64,000 bases of DNA from contig CAVNZM010000012.1 in the NCBI GenBank assembly GCA_963693365.1, positions 3,348,001 to 3,412,000 on the forward strand. The letters run 5' to 3'. This document shows, piece after piece, positions 62,908-64,000 of the stretch. How positions within the stretch are numbered: position 1 is the first letter of the stretch; each line of letters begins with the position of its first letter. A program made the position numbers and the translations under genes. Origin of the DNA: Amoebidium appalachense (taxonomy: Eukaryota > Ichthyosporea). Below the pieces are notes generated by a model. That model was not told the DNA's origin, did not search any database, and was given only the letters and a program-made list of their open reading frames with translations.

Positions 62908-62979
62908 GATCCCGACGGGATTTGAACCCGCGACCCCTCTATCTCCGGTCGAGTGCTCTACCAACTGAGCTACGAGATC
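62908..62979 (-). tRNA. tRNA-like sequence, probably tRNA-derived repeat rather than a working gene
   Basis: The 72-nt segment folds with a full acceptor stem (GATCTCG/CGGGATC, one G-U), D arm GCTCAGTTGGTAGAGC and T arm GCGGG-TTCAAAT-CCCGT. The nominal anticodon would be GGA (Ser), but the loop CCGGAGA lacks U33, the anticodon stem has a mismatch and the variable loop is short, unlike tRNA-Ser. Confidence 0.45.
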
Positions 62980-63277
62980 GGTTAAGATCTCGCAGGCCAC
63001 CAGCCGATCATGGTCTGATTCATGCGATCGGACTGGATAACGATACCATCTTCCAACATCCCCACTCAGGACGAATCGCAGAATCAGGTTAGGGTGGACT
63101 GCCCCCTCAGTCCCCACTGAACCCCTGTTCATGCTACCATTTTGGATTTTGTCCTGGTGCAGAGACTAGCGATCTTGCTAGCCCTGAGATCACAACCTAA
63201 CCACTGCCGATGGTTGTGATGACGCCAGTAAAGGCGTGCTGGCTTTTACCCCAGCGAGAAGAGGATGAGAAAAAGAT

Positions 63278-63349
63278 GATCCCGACGGGATTTGAACCCG
63301 CGACCCCTCTATCTCCGGTCGAGTGCTCTACCAACTGAGCTACGAGATC
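63278..63349 (-). tRNA. Second copy of the tRNA-like sequence
   Basis: Identical to the segment at 62,908-62,979 and part of the second copy of the 290-bp repeat. Same anticodon-loop defects. Confidence 0.45.
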
Positions 63350-63414
63350 GGTTAAGATCTCGCAGGCCACCAGCCGATCATGGTCTGATTCATGCGATCG
63401 GACTGGATAACGAT

Positions 63415-64000
63415 ACCATCTTCCAACAGCAAATACACGTTTGTTAGTGGCAGCAATGGGGGCCGGCGAAGTCGAGTATAGATCAGGGAACAGTCGGAAG
63501 ATCATCTGCCAAGTTGTTGGATCCTGGAGTCGTCGACCCCGGCCTCGGCCAGGGCTGTGGCCCCCCCAATTCGGAGGCTGTGGCCGGCAAACCGGGAGGG
63601 TGAGAGGCCCGCCCGGGAGAGGAGGGCACGGAAGTCGTCAGAGAAAACACCCTTGGTGTAGGGAATGCCACCGAGACTGAACAGGGGGTCGTCAGGTTGA
63701 CCGGATGTCGTATCCAGGAACTGCCGGAGGAGATGGGCTGGGGAGAAGTGGGTGAGAGGCAGGGCAGCTAGAGTGACGTTGACACTTAGGGCTGTACATC
63801 CATCTTGGAGGTTGGCAGGTGGAGGGTGGCATGGGACAAAGTACTGGTGGGGGTGTAGCTGAAGGTCACGTCCTTCCATTTCACGTGACGGGACGGGTCG
63901 AAGGAAGTCAGGGTCTTGGAGGTAAATTCCCACGAACGGAGGAGACCACAAAAACCGACGATGAGGGCCGTCCAAAGCCGGCGATTGGCTGAGGAGGCCT
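63415..64000 (-). pseudogene. Tyrosine recombinase (DIRS/Ngaro/Crypton type), broken, cut by right edge
   Basis: Reading leftwards from the window edge, one frame gives LWTALIVGFCGLLRSWEFTS (catalytic Arg in RSWE) and HATLHLPTSKMD. A shift near 63,800 leads to a frame with the HSLRIGGATALAEAGVDD box (His and Arg) and IQQLGR. There a TGA (about 63,499-63,501) replaces the expected Trp codon, and the frame continues SSDCSLIYTRL with the probable catalytic Tyr. Such enzymes insert YR retroelements or Cryptons. One frameshift and one nonsense change make it inactive as read. Confidence 0.7.

Larger units (their letters stand above)
62769..63428 (-). repeat. Two direct copies of a 290-bp repeat with a tRNA-like part
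   Basis: The copies at 62,769-63,058 and 63,139-63,428 (offset 370) are essentially identical. Each begins, on the minus strand, TGTTGGAAGATGG, contains a tRNA-like segment, and ends GGACAAAATCCAAAA. A tRNA-derived SINE is likely, though about 80 bases precede the tRNA-like part, which is unusual for a SINE. Confidence 0.75.

Overview
The window is eukaryotic nuclear DNA made almost entirely of mobile and virus-derived elements. Evidence for a eukaryote: LTR, LINE and tyrosine-recombinase (YR) retroelements, a MYND zinc-finger gene, a kelch-repeat gene, long CA/GT microsatellites, TATA/CCAAT/CRE-type promoter motifs and two primer-binding sites that fit initiator tRNA-Met. The species cannot be fixed from the sequence. 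Many genes carry single-base frameshifts, several at homopolymers, so gene decay and uncorrected long-read indels are both possible explanations.

Left part (1-22,490). A minus-strand LINE ORF1 with tandem promoter-like monomers runs off the left edge. Next is a degenerate YR retroelement (1353-4316) with a DIRS/Ngaro-type RT-RNase H and split direct repeats, but no recombinase gene. Two minus-strand cellular genes follow: a MYND zinc-finger gene with an in-frame TAG, and a frameshifted kelch gene. Then come a GTATAC/GTAAC-rich AT island, a 2.4-kb CA/poly-C/TCCC microsatellite region, and a complete-looking two-ORF LINE with an APE-type endonuclease, flanked by about 183-bp tandem repeats.

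Centre (22,492-about 56,900). This is a large Polinton/Maverick (polintovirus). It has protein-primed family B DNA polymerase, DD(36)E integrase, A32-like packaging ATPase, major capsid, probable penton, and a set of virion-type proteins. Its accessory set is unusual: a VLTF3-like late transcription factor, a phage-type adenine methyltransferase, a seven-membrane-segment protein, and three neighbouring genes that share one N-terminal module, one with a 4x42-residue fibre-like shaft. No adenovirus-like protease and no terminal inverted repeats were recognised. A miniature LTR element splits the polymerase gene (TSD GTGGG) and a Ty1/copia element with apparently identical LTRs splits the integrase gene (TSD CAAGG). 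The element is therefore inactive as read, although most virion genes remain open.

Right part (56,900-64,000). A second small LTR element (TSD TAAT) has a clear initiator-tRNA primer-binding site. It is followed by CCAAT-box repeats, a CRE-bearing palindrome, a 433-bp tandem duplication, a second GTATAC/GTAAC-rich island, a duplicated 290-bp repeat with a tRNA-like segment, and the broken end of a tyrosine recombinase running off the right edge.

Within the Polinton, polymerase and integrase would replicate and insert the genome, VLTF3 and the divergent promoters would drive late genes, and the ATPase, capsid, penton and spike-like genes would build the particle. That scheme is inferred from gene families; nothing here shows activity.
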